Origin: Mariniblastus sp.
Lineage (GTDB): Bacteria > Planctomycetota > Planctomycetia > Pirellulales > Pirellulaceae
Direction: 5' to 3'
DNA length: 42,133 nt
Assembly: GCA_029251085.1 (NCBI GenBank)
Contig: JAQXDZ010000111.1
Span: 1 to 42,133 of the forward strand
This document shows, one piece after another, positions 33,963 through 42,133 of this stretch; the first letter of the stretch is position 1; each line of letters starts with the position of its first letter. The notes below the pieces were generated by a model. That model worked only from the letters and a program-made list of their open reading frames with translations. It was not told the DNA's origin and searched no databases. Position numbers and translations under genes: made by a program.

Positions 33963-35387
33963 TCAGGCAATGATCTCTTTTATCACTTCACCGCCAAACT
34001 GGGACAACTGCTTGTAACGCCCACCGTGAAAATACGTCAATTTGTTGTCATCGAGACCCAACAGATCAAGCATAGTGCAATGGACATCCCGAATCGGATG
34101 CACGACCTCAACCGCTTCTCCGCCAATCTCGTCGGTCGCACCAATCACCGCACCTCTTTTCACGCCCCCTCCAGCAAAGAACATGTTCATCGCATTGGCG
34201 TTATGGTCTCTTCCGATGGCTGTTTGACCACCGCGAACCGTATTGTCTGGGGTGCGCCCGAACTCGCCCGTCCAAACAATGAGGGTATCTTCAAGCATCC
34301 CGCGAGATTTAAGATCCTTGATTAGCGCGGCAATCGGTTGATCAATTGACTGGATTCGCTTTTTATGGGCTCGTTCAATGAAGTCATGGGAATCCCACCC
34401 GCCAGAGAAAATCTGCACAAATCGGACACCCTTTTCGACCAATCTTCGTGCCATCAAACACTTACGGCCAAACTCTGCAGTCGAGTCTTGATTCAGTCCG
34501 TACATTTCAAGTGTGGACTCAGACTCTAGACTCAGATCCACCAGATCAGGTACCTCCATCTGCATTCGAAAAGCCAGTTCGTAGTTATCCATCCGGGACT
34601 CCAACTCCCGATGTTGAGGATGACTCCTCAATGACTCCGCGTTCAGTTCAGAAAGCAAATCAAGATTCGAACGTTGGTGGTCGCGATTCTTCCACTTGGG
34701 TGGATTTAAATCCAAAATAGGCGAACCGGATGAACGCAAACGCGTCGCTTGATACTTCGACGGAAGGAAACCGCTCGACCAGTTTCCAGATCCACCTTGA
34801 GGTGCAGCCAGTTCGGTCATCACAACGTATCCAGGTAGATTCTCGTTCACCGAACCCAAACCATAATTCACCCAGGAACCGATTGCCGGATCACCACCAA
34901 AACGACTGCCGGTGTTCATGTGGAACAGCGCAGCAGGGTGATTGACCGATTCAGCCTGACAACCACGATAAACACACAACTCATCAGCAACATCAGCCTC
35001 CGCCATGTGCGTAAAATGTTCGCACATCTCAATCCCTGATTTCCCAACTTTTCGAAACTTATAAGGACTTCCAACGTAAAAACGGTTGCCGCGGGTCATC
35101 CCCGAAAACCGCTCATTTTGACTGACGAATTTTTTTAGATGAAGCTCACTCAGCTTGGGCTTGGGATCGAAGGTCTCTATGTGGGACGGAGCGCCTTCCA
35201 TGAACAACATAATCACGGATTTCGCTTTTGCAGCATGGTGCGGCTTTTTTTTATTATCCTCGGCGACAGTCCTACCCTTCGCAGCGGCGTCACTCCCCAA
35301 CAAACCGGTCAGTGCAACAGAACCCAAGGACGCACCGAGTCCGTACATAAAATTGCGACGGTCTAATTCACTTTTAAAGCCGTTCAT
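33963..35387 (-). CDS. Tat-exported DUF1501 protein
   Basis: From the ATG at 35387, which has AGG in its upstream GGAATAGGTTTT, this is a 474-aa protein of the planctomycete DUF1501 family, which has a sulfatase or alkaline-phosphatase-like fold. A Tat signal, LDRRNFMYGLGASLGSVALT, lies at about 8-27. SVIMLFMEGAPSHIETFDPKP follows, then VWTGEFGRTPDN and GRDHNANAMNMFFAGGGVKRG, and the end is MLDLLGLDDNKLTYFHGGR. No catalytic reaction is established. It follows the PSD1 gene after 45 bp, the usual pairing in planctomycetes, and precedes a sulfatase. An 11-codon-longer frame from 35420 would bury the Tat signal and was not used. Confidence 0.93.
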   Translation of the reverse strand: MNGFKSELDRRNFMYGLGASLGSVALTGLLGSDAAAKGRTVAEDNKKKPHHAAKAKSVIMLFMEGAPSHIETFDPKPKLSELHLKKFVSQNERFSGMTRGNRFYVGSPYKFRKVGKSGIEMCEHFTHMAEADVADELCVYRGCQAESVNHPAALFHMNTGSRFGGDPAIGSWVNYGLGSVNENLPGYVVMTELAAPQGGSGNWSSGFLPSKYQATRLRSSGSPILDLNPPKWKNRDHQRSNLDLLSELNAESLRSHPQHRELESRMDNYELAFRMQMEVPDLVDLSLESESTLEMYGLNQDSTAEFGRKCLMARRLVEKGVRFVQIFSGGWDSHDFIERAHKKRIQSIDQPIAALIKDLKSRGMLEDTLIVWTGEFGRTPDNTVRGGQTAIGRDHNANAMNMFFAGGGVKRGAVIGATDEIGGEAVEVVHPIRDVHCTMLDLLGLDDNKLTYFHGGRYKQLSQFGGEVIKEIIA

Positions 35388-35432
35388 AAAACCTATTCCA
35401 CCTCGAGCGAGACGATCCAAACTCGCTAATAT

Positions 35433-38351
35433 TTAATAGACAAACATAAATTCATTACTATTTAAAAACAGCAAACACACATCCGCTAAGGCTCGGGTTT
35501 CAGCAGCCACATCACTGGCTTGCTTGTCCGGGCTGTAGTTCTCGTAAATGTCCAAACGCTCTTGGTACTCAAATGGGTCACCGGAAAATTCTTCGACGAC
35601 ACGTCTCGTAATTTCTGTCGGAAAAACCTCTTGTTCAGGTGGGTGCTCAAGATGATAGGCCACCATATCTTGGTAATGAGTGACCAGACGCTTGAGCATC
35701 GCCGGAGAAGGAGCCTTTGCGAGGGCTCGTTGGTATCCCTTTTCAATCTGCATTTCCACCGAACCGAATTCTTTTTGCAAGCGAACTGCCATCGCAATGG
35801 ATCTCTTCGTCACAACATCACTGTTAAGAAGCGTGAAAACCTGAGGAGTTACACTTGCCGAGTCGCGCATCTCGCATGATTCACTCGAATTGGGTTTATC
35901 AAACACCTCTAACAAAGGGTCCGACAATCCGCGAATTCGCTGGATATAAACGCTTCGGCGGTTTCGCTGTTCCGGAGTTGCGTCTGGTTGATAACCCGGG
36001 GCAAGCGAAAACTGAATCATCCTCGGAGATAACGCTACCTCGAGATTTATCTCAGGTCGAATCGGAAGTCCGCCCACTGCCAAATTAAGTTCATCACTCA
36101 GCATCAACATCGTATCTCTGAGCTCTTCCGCGGTAAGACGCCGAGGATTGAAGTAAGACAAAAGATCATTGTTTGGATCAACATTTCCAATCTTCACATA
36201 ATCGGGATGCGAGCTTGCTCTTTGATAAACGTGGCTCCCCATGATTTTTTTATTCAACCATTTGATCGACGAGCCGTTGGCTACGAATTCTGCCGCCAAA
36301 TAATCAAGAAGCAGTGGATGAGTGGGAGTTTTTCCAGATGCTCCTAAATTGTTCGGATTCCCTGCGATTCCCTTCCCAAAATGGAGGCTCCAAACCCGGT
36401 TCACGATTGACCTGACGGCAAGTGAATTATTTGAATCAGCAATCCATCTTGCTAAACCTAATCGCCGTCCGTCCGACGACTCCGTCAGCCCATATCGGTC
36501 TTCACTTGTTGCGGACGCACTCGAATTCAAACCGATGGCACTGAGCACGCCCGGAGTTACTTCAGCCGACGGCGCATAAACACTGCCACCATCCAAAATC
36601 CGAGCCTTGGTAATCGCCTTTACCTTGGAGCGCTGGTACTTATTTTTGGGCATCCGCAGTTTCAACGACGATTGAATATAATCACCACCGTTAAATACTG
36701 ATTGAGCCAGAGGCTGAAAGCGCTCCATTCGGCGTGTCCAAATCCTAACATCCTGCTCTCTGACTTTGAGCTCACCTTCTTCGGCAATGGATAAGCCAAC
36801 AAATCTTCTTGGCTTTTCACCAGTAAACGTTGCCTGCCGGCGCTTGTCGAAGGGCGCATAATCCGCTTCACGGCCACGCTCCCTAAACCATGCCTTTGCC
36901 GCTTCCTCACGTTTAGCGTACAAGAGGTTCATTTTTTCCGTCGCATGAGCCAACATGGTTTCGACATGGAATTTCTGCTCAGTGAAACCATTTCTGCTCT
37001 CTTCGCTGGAAAACTCCGATGGCATTTCAGCAGGCTGAGTCGTCGAGAATGCGGCGTACATTCGGTAATAGTCACGAGTTGGAATGGGATCGAATTTGTG
37101 ATCGTGGCATTTACAACATCTTAGCGGTGTCGAGAGAAACGTTTCACCAACGGCGTTTGTCAAATCATCAAGAAAGATTTGGCGACTAACCTTCTCCGGC
37201 GTCATTGCCGTATGCTCCCACGGGCCCATTCTTAGGAACCCAGTCGAGACAAGGCCCTCCGCTAAACTAAAACTTGACGACTCGTCGGTCGCTTGGCTTT
37301 CTTCGTTCGCAAGTTCATCCCCGGCAATTTGTTGAACAATAAATTGATCGTAGGGTAAATCTTCGTTGAACGCGCGAATCACATAATCGCGGTAACGCCA
37401 TGCATTGGATCGCTCATAATCATTTGAGAAACCACTGGTGTCGGCATAGCGAACTACATCCAGCCAATGCTGCCCCCATCGCTCCCCGTAATGAGGACTG
37501 GCCAACAATTCATCAATGAGCTGATTCCAGCTTCCAACAGGATCTTCCTGGTAAGCATTTACAAACGCAGCCGTTTCCTCAATTGTTGGCGGCAAGCCTA
37601 ACAGATCGTAATAAGCACGGCGAACCAGAACCGCTGGCGAAGCAATCGCCGCCGGGTTCAGCTCGGCATCAGCAATTTTGGAATCAACAAAGGCATCAAT
37701 CTCAGATGACGGCTTCACCGTCGTACCGGGCACGACCGGCTTAACAATTGGAGCAAACGCCCAGATAGCTTCCTCCTTGTATCTTCGCTTGTCCCACGCT
37801 TTTGATTGGCCGCCGCTGGTTGCAATGACCTTGCCCGAAATATCACCATCGTCCGCGCTCATTGATTTAATTAACTCTTGTCGCTGAGAGTCCGGCCAAA
37901 CCGCGCCTTGATCGATCCAACTCTCTACTGCGTCAATCTCATCTTTTGAAAGTCGGTCGTTTTCCTTTGGTGGCATTTCTAAACCATCCCAGCGAATCGC
38001 CTCTACCATCAGACTTTGTTTTGAGTTACCACGAACCATTCCGGCTAAACCGGACTCACCACCTTTAAGAATTCCGTGAACACTGGTGACGTCAAATTCG
38101 CCCTTGAGATCGGCTTGGTCGCTACCGTGGCAAGCAAAACAACGCCGCTGAAGAATTGGGAACACGACAAGCGTAAAATGTTTCTCGGTGTCGAGAACAT
38201 CTTTTGCACCTAACGGATTTTGAGCCAGAGCATCGCTCGCCGAACAACTGAAAAGCAATGCCAGCAATGCAAAAATTCGATATATCTGAAGGCGGTTCAT
38301 GGGTTTGGTTAGTAGTTGGGCAAACTGAGAAAATGTCAAACGCGACACCAT
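35433..38351 (-). CDS. Planctomycete PSCyt1-DUF1549-DUF1553 (PSD1) cytochrome protein
   Basis: The protein is 972 aa. The start at 38351 has GAGGG 5 nt upstream; an internal Met (18) opens a more standard signal peptide, IYRIFALLALLFSCSASDAL. PSCyt1 has CFACH at 71-75. DUF1549 (about 205-440) includes a second CxxCH in LRCCKCHDHKFDP. The region between (about 450-600) is shorter than in the other PSD1 protein and lacks the long beta insert. DUF1553 (about 630-970) has RSIVNRVWSLHFGKGI, HPLLLDYLAAEFV and SSESCEMRDSASVTPQ. DUF1501 follows 45 bp downstream. The function is assumed to be envelope redox or polymer processing but is not established. Confidence 0.93.
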   Translation of the reverse strand: MVSRLTFSQFAQLLTKPMNRLQIYRIFALLALLFSCSASDALAQNPLGAKDVLDTEKHFTLVVFPILQRRCFACHGSDQADLKGEFDVTSVHGILKGGESGLAGMVRGNSKQSLMVEAIRWDGLEMPPKENDRLSKDEIDAVESWIDQGAVWPDSQRQELIKSMSADDGDISGKVIATSGGQSKAWDKRRYKEEAIWAFAPIVKPVVPGTTVKPSSEIDAFVDSKIADAELNPAAIASPAVLVRRAYYDLLGLPPTIEETAAFVNAYQEDPVGSWNQLIDELLASPHYGERWGQHWLDVVRYADTSGFSNDYERSNAWRYRDYVIRAFNEDLPYDQFIVQQIAGDELANEESQATDESSSFSLAEGLVSTGFLRMGPWEHTAMTPEKVSRQIFLDDLTNAVGETFLSTPLRCCKCHDHKFDPIPTRDYYRMYAAFSTTQPAEMPSEFSSEESRNGFTEQKFHVETMLAHATEKMNLLYAKREEAAKAWFRERGREADYAPFDKRRQATFTGEKPRRFVGLSIAEEGELKVREQDVRIWTRRMERFQPLAQSVFNGGDYIQSSLKLRMPKNKYQRSKVKAITKARILDGGSVYAPSAEVTPGVLSAIGLNSSASATSEDRYGLTESSDGRRLGLARWIADSNNSLAVRSIVNRVWSLHFGKGIAGNPNNLGASGKTPTHPLLLDYLAAEFVANGSSIKWLNKKIMGSHVYQRASSHPDYVKIGNVDPNNDLLSYFNPRRLTAEELRDTMLMLSDELNLAVGGLPIRPEINLEVALSPRMIQFSLAPGYQPDATPEQRNRRSVYIQRIRGLSDPLLEVFDKPNSSESCEMRDSASVTPQVFTLLNSDVVTKRSIAMAVRLQKEFGSVEMQIEKGYQRALAKAPSPAMLKRLVTHYQDMVAYHLEHPPEQEVFPTEITRRVVEEFSGDPFEYQERLDIYENYSPDKQASDVAAETRALADVCLLFLNSNEFMFVY

Positions 38352-38575
38352 TTATTCCCTCATCTTAACGCCTTTTCCCGAGTCAGCACAATTCAAATGT
38401 GACAAAAAGCCCTGAAGTTAAAAACCCAAAATCACAAGCCGTGTCGAAAAAAGCACAAAACTGAACCGTCTTAAACAGTCGCCCCGTTTTTTGCCACCGC
38501 ACCCATAGAGCCCTGATCACGTTCCCACAAAAAGTCCCCTTGAACGACAAAAACGTTCATAGCCATCGATGAGAG

Positions 38576-38947
38576 CTAGTGATTGATTTTGATGTAGGCG
38601 TTGGGTATCACCCGGCCATCATTTTCAATCAGAACGTTAGCCTCTGTTACCACGCGGTTATCGATAAAAAGGGAATCGCCATCGCAGTGGATAACAACTC
38701 CTCCGACCAGCTTTACCTTCTCGTCCGGGAGGAGCTCTCGATTCAAAAAGAACTCCGGGGGCTGAAATACCTCTGTTTTGGCTTGTATCAATTCGACTCC
38801 TAAGTGCGTCCACACGTGAGTCCCGTTTGAACTCCAAAGGTGAGTGAATTGATCTGCTTGCGGTTCCTGTGAGCAACCCGCATTTATTAAAAGGATCAAT
38901 GCAATAACTAACGGCCATCCGCTTAAAGGCGAATTATAGGACTTCAT
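38576..38947 (-). CDS. Small lipoprotein of unknown function
   Basis: From the ATG at 38947 this is a 123-aa protein with a lipoprotein signal, VIALILLINAGC, near residue 25. The mature part includes FTHLWSSNGTHVWTHLGVEL and beta-rich VVIHCDGDSLFIDNRVVTEANVL. I do not recognise the family. It lies between the PSD1 cluster and the DUF1080 gene on the same strand, about 225 bp from the former and 90 bp from the latter. The longer frame from 38980 was not used because it pushes the signal inward. Confidence 0.65.
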   Translation of the reverse strand: MKSYNSPLSGWPLVIALILLINAGCSQEPQADQFTHLWSSNGTHVWTHLGVELIQAKTEVFQPPEFFLNRELLPDEKVKLVGGVVIHCDGDSLFIDNRVVTEANVLIENDGRVIPNAYIKINH

Positions 38948-39037
38948 TTTTTCAAACCCTGGAAACGTGGCCAACATCAATTCCGAACTTTTCGATCAGT
39001 TGAACTGTGTAAGAAACGATATTTCAATTTGATTGAT

Positions 39038-40249
39038 TCACTTTTCCTTTTCAAGCAATTCAATTGATTTCACTTCAACCTTCATATCCTGGCCACCATG
39101 AAGTTGAACTGCAAATTTCCCAGACTTCCTTCCCTTAGGATCAACCACGTCACTTGCGAGAATATCATTAACGTGGGTAACAATTCGATCGCCATGTGCG
39201 GAAACAACCATGGTCATCCAATCGTCTGAGTTCCAGGCTTTGTCCCATTGTTTTTTTCGAATTGCTTGACGATCCTCGGCAAAGGTTGGGAAATAATGCA
39301 AAGGCTTGACCATCCAACCTCGGCCTCCGGTTTCATAAAGCCCGCCCATTAAAGCAGAATTTTCAAGTTCCGCCTGAATACCGCTGATTCCAACGCCAGA
39401 AGTATTGGGTTCACTATGAAAATAAAATCCGCTATTCCCCTCGCCGATCCGAAAAGTAATCCTGGCTGTAAAATCGCCGTAGGATTTTTCGCTAGTCAAC
39501 AAGCCGTGCTTCGTTTCGTCTTTCGTACTTGTACCTAACAAAACTCCATCCTTAATTTTCCAGTCGCCACCACCAGTCGCGTTCCATCCGTTTAAAGTGG
39601 TTCCGTCAAATATGGGAACCCATCGATGACGCCCACGCTTGATGACTTTCAAGTTTTTGAACCTATACAATTGGTCTTTTTCACCGTGATGTTGAAGTCC
39701 AATTTTCCCCGTTAAGTCAACAGGGTCATAGTAATCCGTCGTCTTGACTCCATTGACCCAAAACTCCAGATGATCGCCTTCGCAAACAATACGATATTTA
39801 TTCCAATCGGATTTCTTTAGAGCATCCTGCGCCTCTGGCTGATCTTTCAGAGGATTGAGCCATTTTCGCCGACCTTCGTCATACAGGCCACCGGACCATT
39901 TTCGATCCGAAGGGTCTACCTCGCATTGGTAGCCGAAAACTCGATTTTTTGCTTCCTGTCCGCGAACCATAAATCCGGAATTGGATTTCCCTTCGGGCAA
40001 ATGCATTTCGCCTTCGAATACGTAGTCACCATATTCCTCATTGGACATGAGAAAGAACTTTTTTTTGGCGACTAAGTGGATCTCGCCGTCTACGACCGAG
40101 ACTTCGCCCCAATCGAAAGGATTGTGCCAACCTTCAGTTGTTTTTCCATCGAAGAGACTGGTGAAATTTTCGTCGCCCGTTTCTTGCCCAGCTGCGAATT
40201 CTGTCGAGCTGATGAAGAGTAACAAAACCAAACTAAACCTGAGCCACAT
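39038..40249 (-). CDS. Exported protein with two DUF1080 (3-keto-disaccharide hydrolase-like) domains
   Basis: The protein is 403 aa. A signal peptide ends near residue 21 (FISSTEFAAGQ). Two related lectin-like jelly-roll domains follow. The first starts FTSLFDGKTTEGWHN and continues GDYVFEGEMHLPEGKSNSGFMVRG. The second starts WVPIFDGTTLNGWNATGGGDWKIKDG and continues YGDFTARITFRIGEGNSGFYF. The FDGxxxxGW opening and the SGFxxR/H motif recur in both. DUF1080 proteins are linked to 3-keto-glycoside hydrolysis, and planctomycetes have many. A clear GGAG lies 8 nt before the ATG. The divergent amidohydrolase gene starts 256 bp away. Confidence 0.92.
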   Translation of the reverse strand: MWLRFSLVLLLFISSTEFAAGQETGDENFTSLFDGKTTEGWHNPFDWGEVSVVDGEIHLVAKKKFFLMSNEEYGDYVFEGEMHLPEGKSNSGFMVRGQEAKNRVFGYQCEVDPSDRKWSGGLYDEGRRKWLNPLKDQPEAQDALKKSDWNKYRIVCEGDHLEFWVNGVKTTDYYDPVDLTGKIGLQHHGEKDQLYRFKNLKVIKRGRHRWVPIFDGTTLNGWNATGGGDWKIKDGVLLGTSTKDETKHGLLTSEKSYGDFTARITFRIGEGNSGFYFHSEPNTSGVGISGIQAELENSALMGGLYETGGRGWMVKPLHYFPTFAEDRQAIRKKQWDKAWNSDDWMTMVVSAHGDRIVTHVNDILASDVVDPKGRKSGKFAVQLHGGQDMKVEVKSIELLEKEK

Positions 40250-40505
40250 AAAAATTTCTCCGTAAAATATAAATCGGGCTGTTTAGGATAACTTTTTGAT
40301 CCAAAAATTGACACTTAATCTTCAAAGAAAAATATATCCCGACTAGGAATCATCAACTGGTCTTACTATCCGACTCAATATTACTAATTAAACGCCACAG
40401 AAGCATGCTAAACGTATCAAGCCCGTCAGATTACAATACCGGCGTCGGGGTTGTTTCATTGGCTTTACCCCAACTGGTTTTAGTCGCCGTCGACTTGGAG
40501 AGAAA

Positions 40506-41900
40506 ATGTACGACAGATTCGCTTTTTGGCTTGGTTTTCTAGCACTTGTACAATGCGGCGGCCCATTGGAAGCCCAGCAAAACGTGGACACGCTCATCGT
40601 TGGCGGCCATTTTTTTAACGTGGAATCAGGAGCTTTTGAAACCAATGTTTCCATCGCAATCACGCAAGGACGATTTGCCGGGGTGGGCGAAAAACCCCAG
40701 AGTTACCGCGCTAAAAATACCATCCGTCTGAGTGATGAAGATTACATTTTACCCGGCCTTATCGACTGCCATGCTCATTACAATGTCCGCCTCATAAAAA
40801 AACGGCGGGAGGAATTTGAATTCATGCCGCTCGTTTACCTTGCCAATGGTGCAACGGTAACATTTTCATGCGGTGAATTTGATCCCGAAGGCATGATGGA
40901 ACTTCGCAAACGAATCGAATCAGGGAAACAAATTGGCCCGCGGTTGTTGAATAGTGGCCCCTATTTTGGGCGAGCACGACCAGGGTGGAGAGGCAAGAAA
41001 CCTGAGCAAGAGATTCGGGATGAGGTTGATTTTTGGGCAACCCGCGGCGTCGGTGGTTTTAAAGCAAAGGCAATTGACCCCGATTCGTTAAAAACGCTGA
41101 TCGATCAAGCACATAAATACAACTTAACGGTCACAGGACACCTCGATTCGGGCTATCGAAATAGCGTCAATCCAAAAGACGCAATCGATATGGGTATCGA
41201 TCGGATAGAACATTTTCTTGGTGGAGATGCCCTTCCCAATTCCCAGTCGGCCTATCAGTCGTTGCAGAATCTCCAACCGGGCACTCCCGCTTATCAACGA
41301 ATCGTTAAACATTTCATCGATAACGAAGTCTACTTCGACGCGACTCTAACTGCCTATGGGTACCTCGGGGAAACGTCTGCAGAAACGCACGAAGAATATC
41401 AATATTGGTATCCGGAAAATGAACTTTTTACACCTCATATGCAGGAGGTCGCTCAAAACTCCCCGCCGGCCAAAGGAATGGGAATCTATCAGCGGATCTA
41501 CCGAGTCAAGCAGACCACCATTGCACCGTATCACGCTGCCGGCGGCCTAATTACGCTTGGCACGGATCACGTCAGCAATGGAAACCACTTACCCGGATTT
41601 GGTATTCATCGCGAAATGGATGTTATGGTTCGGTCCGGTATTCCGCCGAGCGAAACACTGAAAATTGCCACCATCAACGGAGCCAGAGCACTGAAAATAG
41701 ATAAAGACCATGGGTCGATTGAAAAGAAAAAGTCAGGCGATCTGGTAATCATCAAAGGGAACCCGCTTATCAACATCCGAAACACCCGGAACATATCCCA
41801 CGTCATCAAAGCTGGAACCATCCACAATCCAACAAAATTGCTGGACAGCGTCAAAGGTAAAATTGGGCCCGCCAACAAAGACCAAGAATCAGCGTGGTGA
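40506..41900 (+). CDS. Exported amidohydrolase-superfamily metalloenzyme
   Basis: The protein is 464 aa. A signal peptide ends near residue 24 (WLGFLALVQCGGPLEAQ). The metal site begins with HxH at 89-91 (GLIDCHAHYN), followed by FKAKAIDP with a probable bridging Lys, TGHLDSG, DRIEHFLGG and LGTDHVSNGNH with the conserved Asp. This order fits imidazolonepropionase- or prolidase-like amidohydrolases. The small N- and C-terminal beta parts (VDTLIVGGHFFNVESG and GDLVIIKGNPL) form the composite fold. A strong GGAGAG lies just before the ATG. The substrate is unknown; export suggests cleavage of a small amide or lactone outside the cytoplasm. Confidence 0.92.
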   Translation: MYDRFAFWLGFLALVQCGGPLEAQQNVDTLIVGGHFFNVESGAFETNVSIAITQGRFAGVGEKPQSYRAKNTIRLSDEDYILPGLIDCHAHYNVRLIKKRREEFEFMPLVYLANGATVTFSCGEFDPEGMMELRKRIESGKQIGPRLLNSGPYFGRARPGWRGKKPEQEIRDEVDFWATRGVGGFKAKAIDPDSLKTLIDQAHKYNLTVTGHLDSGYRNSVNPKDAIDMGIDRIEHFLGGDALPNSQSAYQSLQNLQPGTPAYQRIVKHFIDNEVYFDATLTAYGYLGETSAETHEEYQYWYPENELFTPHMQEVAQNSPPAKGMGIYQRIYRVKQTTIAPYHAAGGLITLGTDHVSNGNHLPGFGIHREMDVMVRSGIPPSETLKIATINGARALKIDKDHGSIEKKKSGDLVIIKGNPLINIRNTRNISHVIKAGTIHNPTKLLDSVKGKIGPANKDQESAW

Positions 41901-42133
41901 AATTGACCGCAAATTTTAGCGCCGTGTAGGAAAAATTGCTGATTGCCGATTGTTAATGCAATTTTCAAGCCCTTTCCCGTTCCACTCTTTGTGCCATCTC
42001 GCGAATATTGAGCAAAAAAATTCTCGTATTAATATGCTGTTTCGCAACGAAAAAAATTGACACTGAGAACGGGTGTTTTCATAATAGGCGAGTTGGGGAA
42101 GAAAATTCTTGAACGGCACCCAACACCTACCCC
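41901..42133. other. Right-hand edge, no gene recognised
   Basis: The last 233 bp hold no supported gene, terminator or repeat. The reading frames there are short and lack family-like sequence. The flanking gene lies outside the window. Confidence 0.6.

Noticed and set aside
1..42133. Selenoprotein genes with in-frame TGA
   Set aside because: Prompted by selA, I looked at gene ends and gaps for reading frames continuing past TGA with a Cys-like context and found no convincing case by eye. A dedicated Sec/SECIS search would be needed to exclude them.
1..42133. tRNA genes, CRISPR arrays, insertion sequences, prophage
   Set aside because: No T-loop-like motif in a cloverleaf context, no regularly spaced repeats and no transposase or integrase motifs were seen.

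Overview
The window looks like chromosomal DNA from a marine-type planctomycete, probably of the Pirellulaceae or a close relative. The evidence is the gene families: two giant PSCyt1-DUF1549-DUF1553 (PSD1) cytochrome proteins, a Tat-exported DUF1501 protein, two formylglycine sulfatases, DUF1080 and DUF4159 proteins, a DUF1559 prepilin-like protein, a Tat-exported Gfo/Idh/MocA oxidoreductase and an AP2-domain protein. G+C is moderate, many genes lack a clear Shine-Dalgarno, and a 23S rRNA gene has no 16S gene upstream. No phage, transposase, IS, CRISPR or tRNA was recognised.

Layout. 1-775: 5' part of a 23S rRNA gene on the minus strand, preceded by about 820 bp of non-coding DNA with a good promoter and leader hairpins. 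1594-4206: selA, an HU-type DNA-binding protein and a YkgJ-type Cys-cluster protein, all minus. 4751-9449: an orphan PSD1 cytochrome, a DUF4159 protein and a small HExxH protein that seems to start at a non-AUG codon. 9531-12814: a double-TM2 membrane protein and a TPR-redoxin fusion, both minus. 13238-15544: class II DAHP synthase and RNase III, both plus. 15579-23843: a long minus-strand block. It holds a Cys-rich exported protein, an FtsX-type permease, a Cys-cluster lipoprotein, an HlyD-type adaptor, an ABC ATPase and a second permease, then a CNNM/CBS membrane protein and a SenB-like selenosugar synthase. 24193-30007: Gfo/Idh/MocA oxidoreductase, DUF1559 protein, J-domain membrane protein, DUF819 transporter-like protein and a tandem AP2 protein. 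30246-41900: the catabolic part, with a sulfatase, a PSD1-DUF1501-sulfatase cluster, a small lipoprotein, a two-domain DUF1080 protein and a divergent amidohydrolase.

How the genes fit together. Two selenium genes lie in one window: selA (selenocysteine) and a senB homologue (selenosugar and selenoneine-type small molecules). Both routes draw on selenophosphate, although no selD, selB, senA or senC is present here. The six-gene ABC cluster behaves like one tripartite export machine: one ATPase, two different permeases, one periplasmic adaptor and two Cys-rich exported partners. It is the best candidate for an undescribed system. The right-hand third looks like a typical planctomycete kit for desulfating and degrading complex carbohydrates.

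All family assignments come from reading motifs, without database searches. The start sites of several genes were moved from the longest reading frame to a better-supported codon, as stated in each entry.
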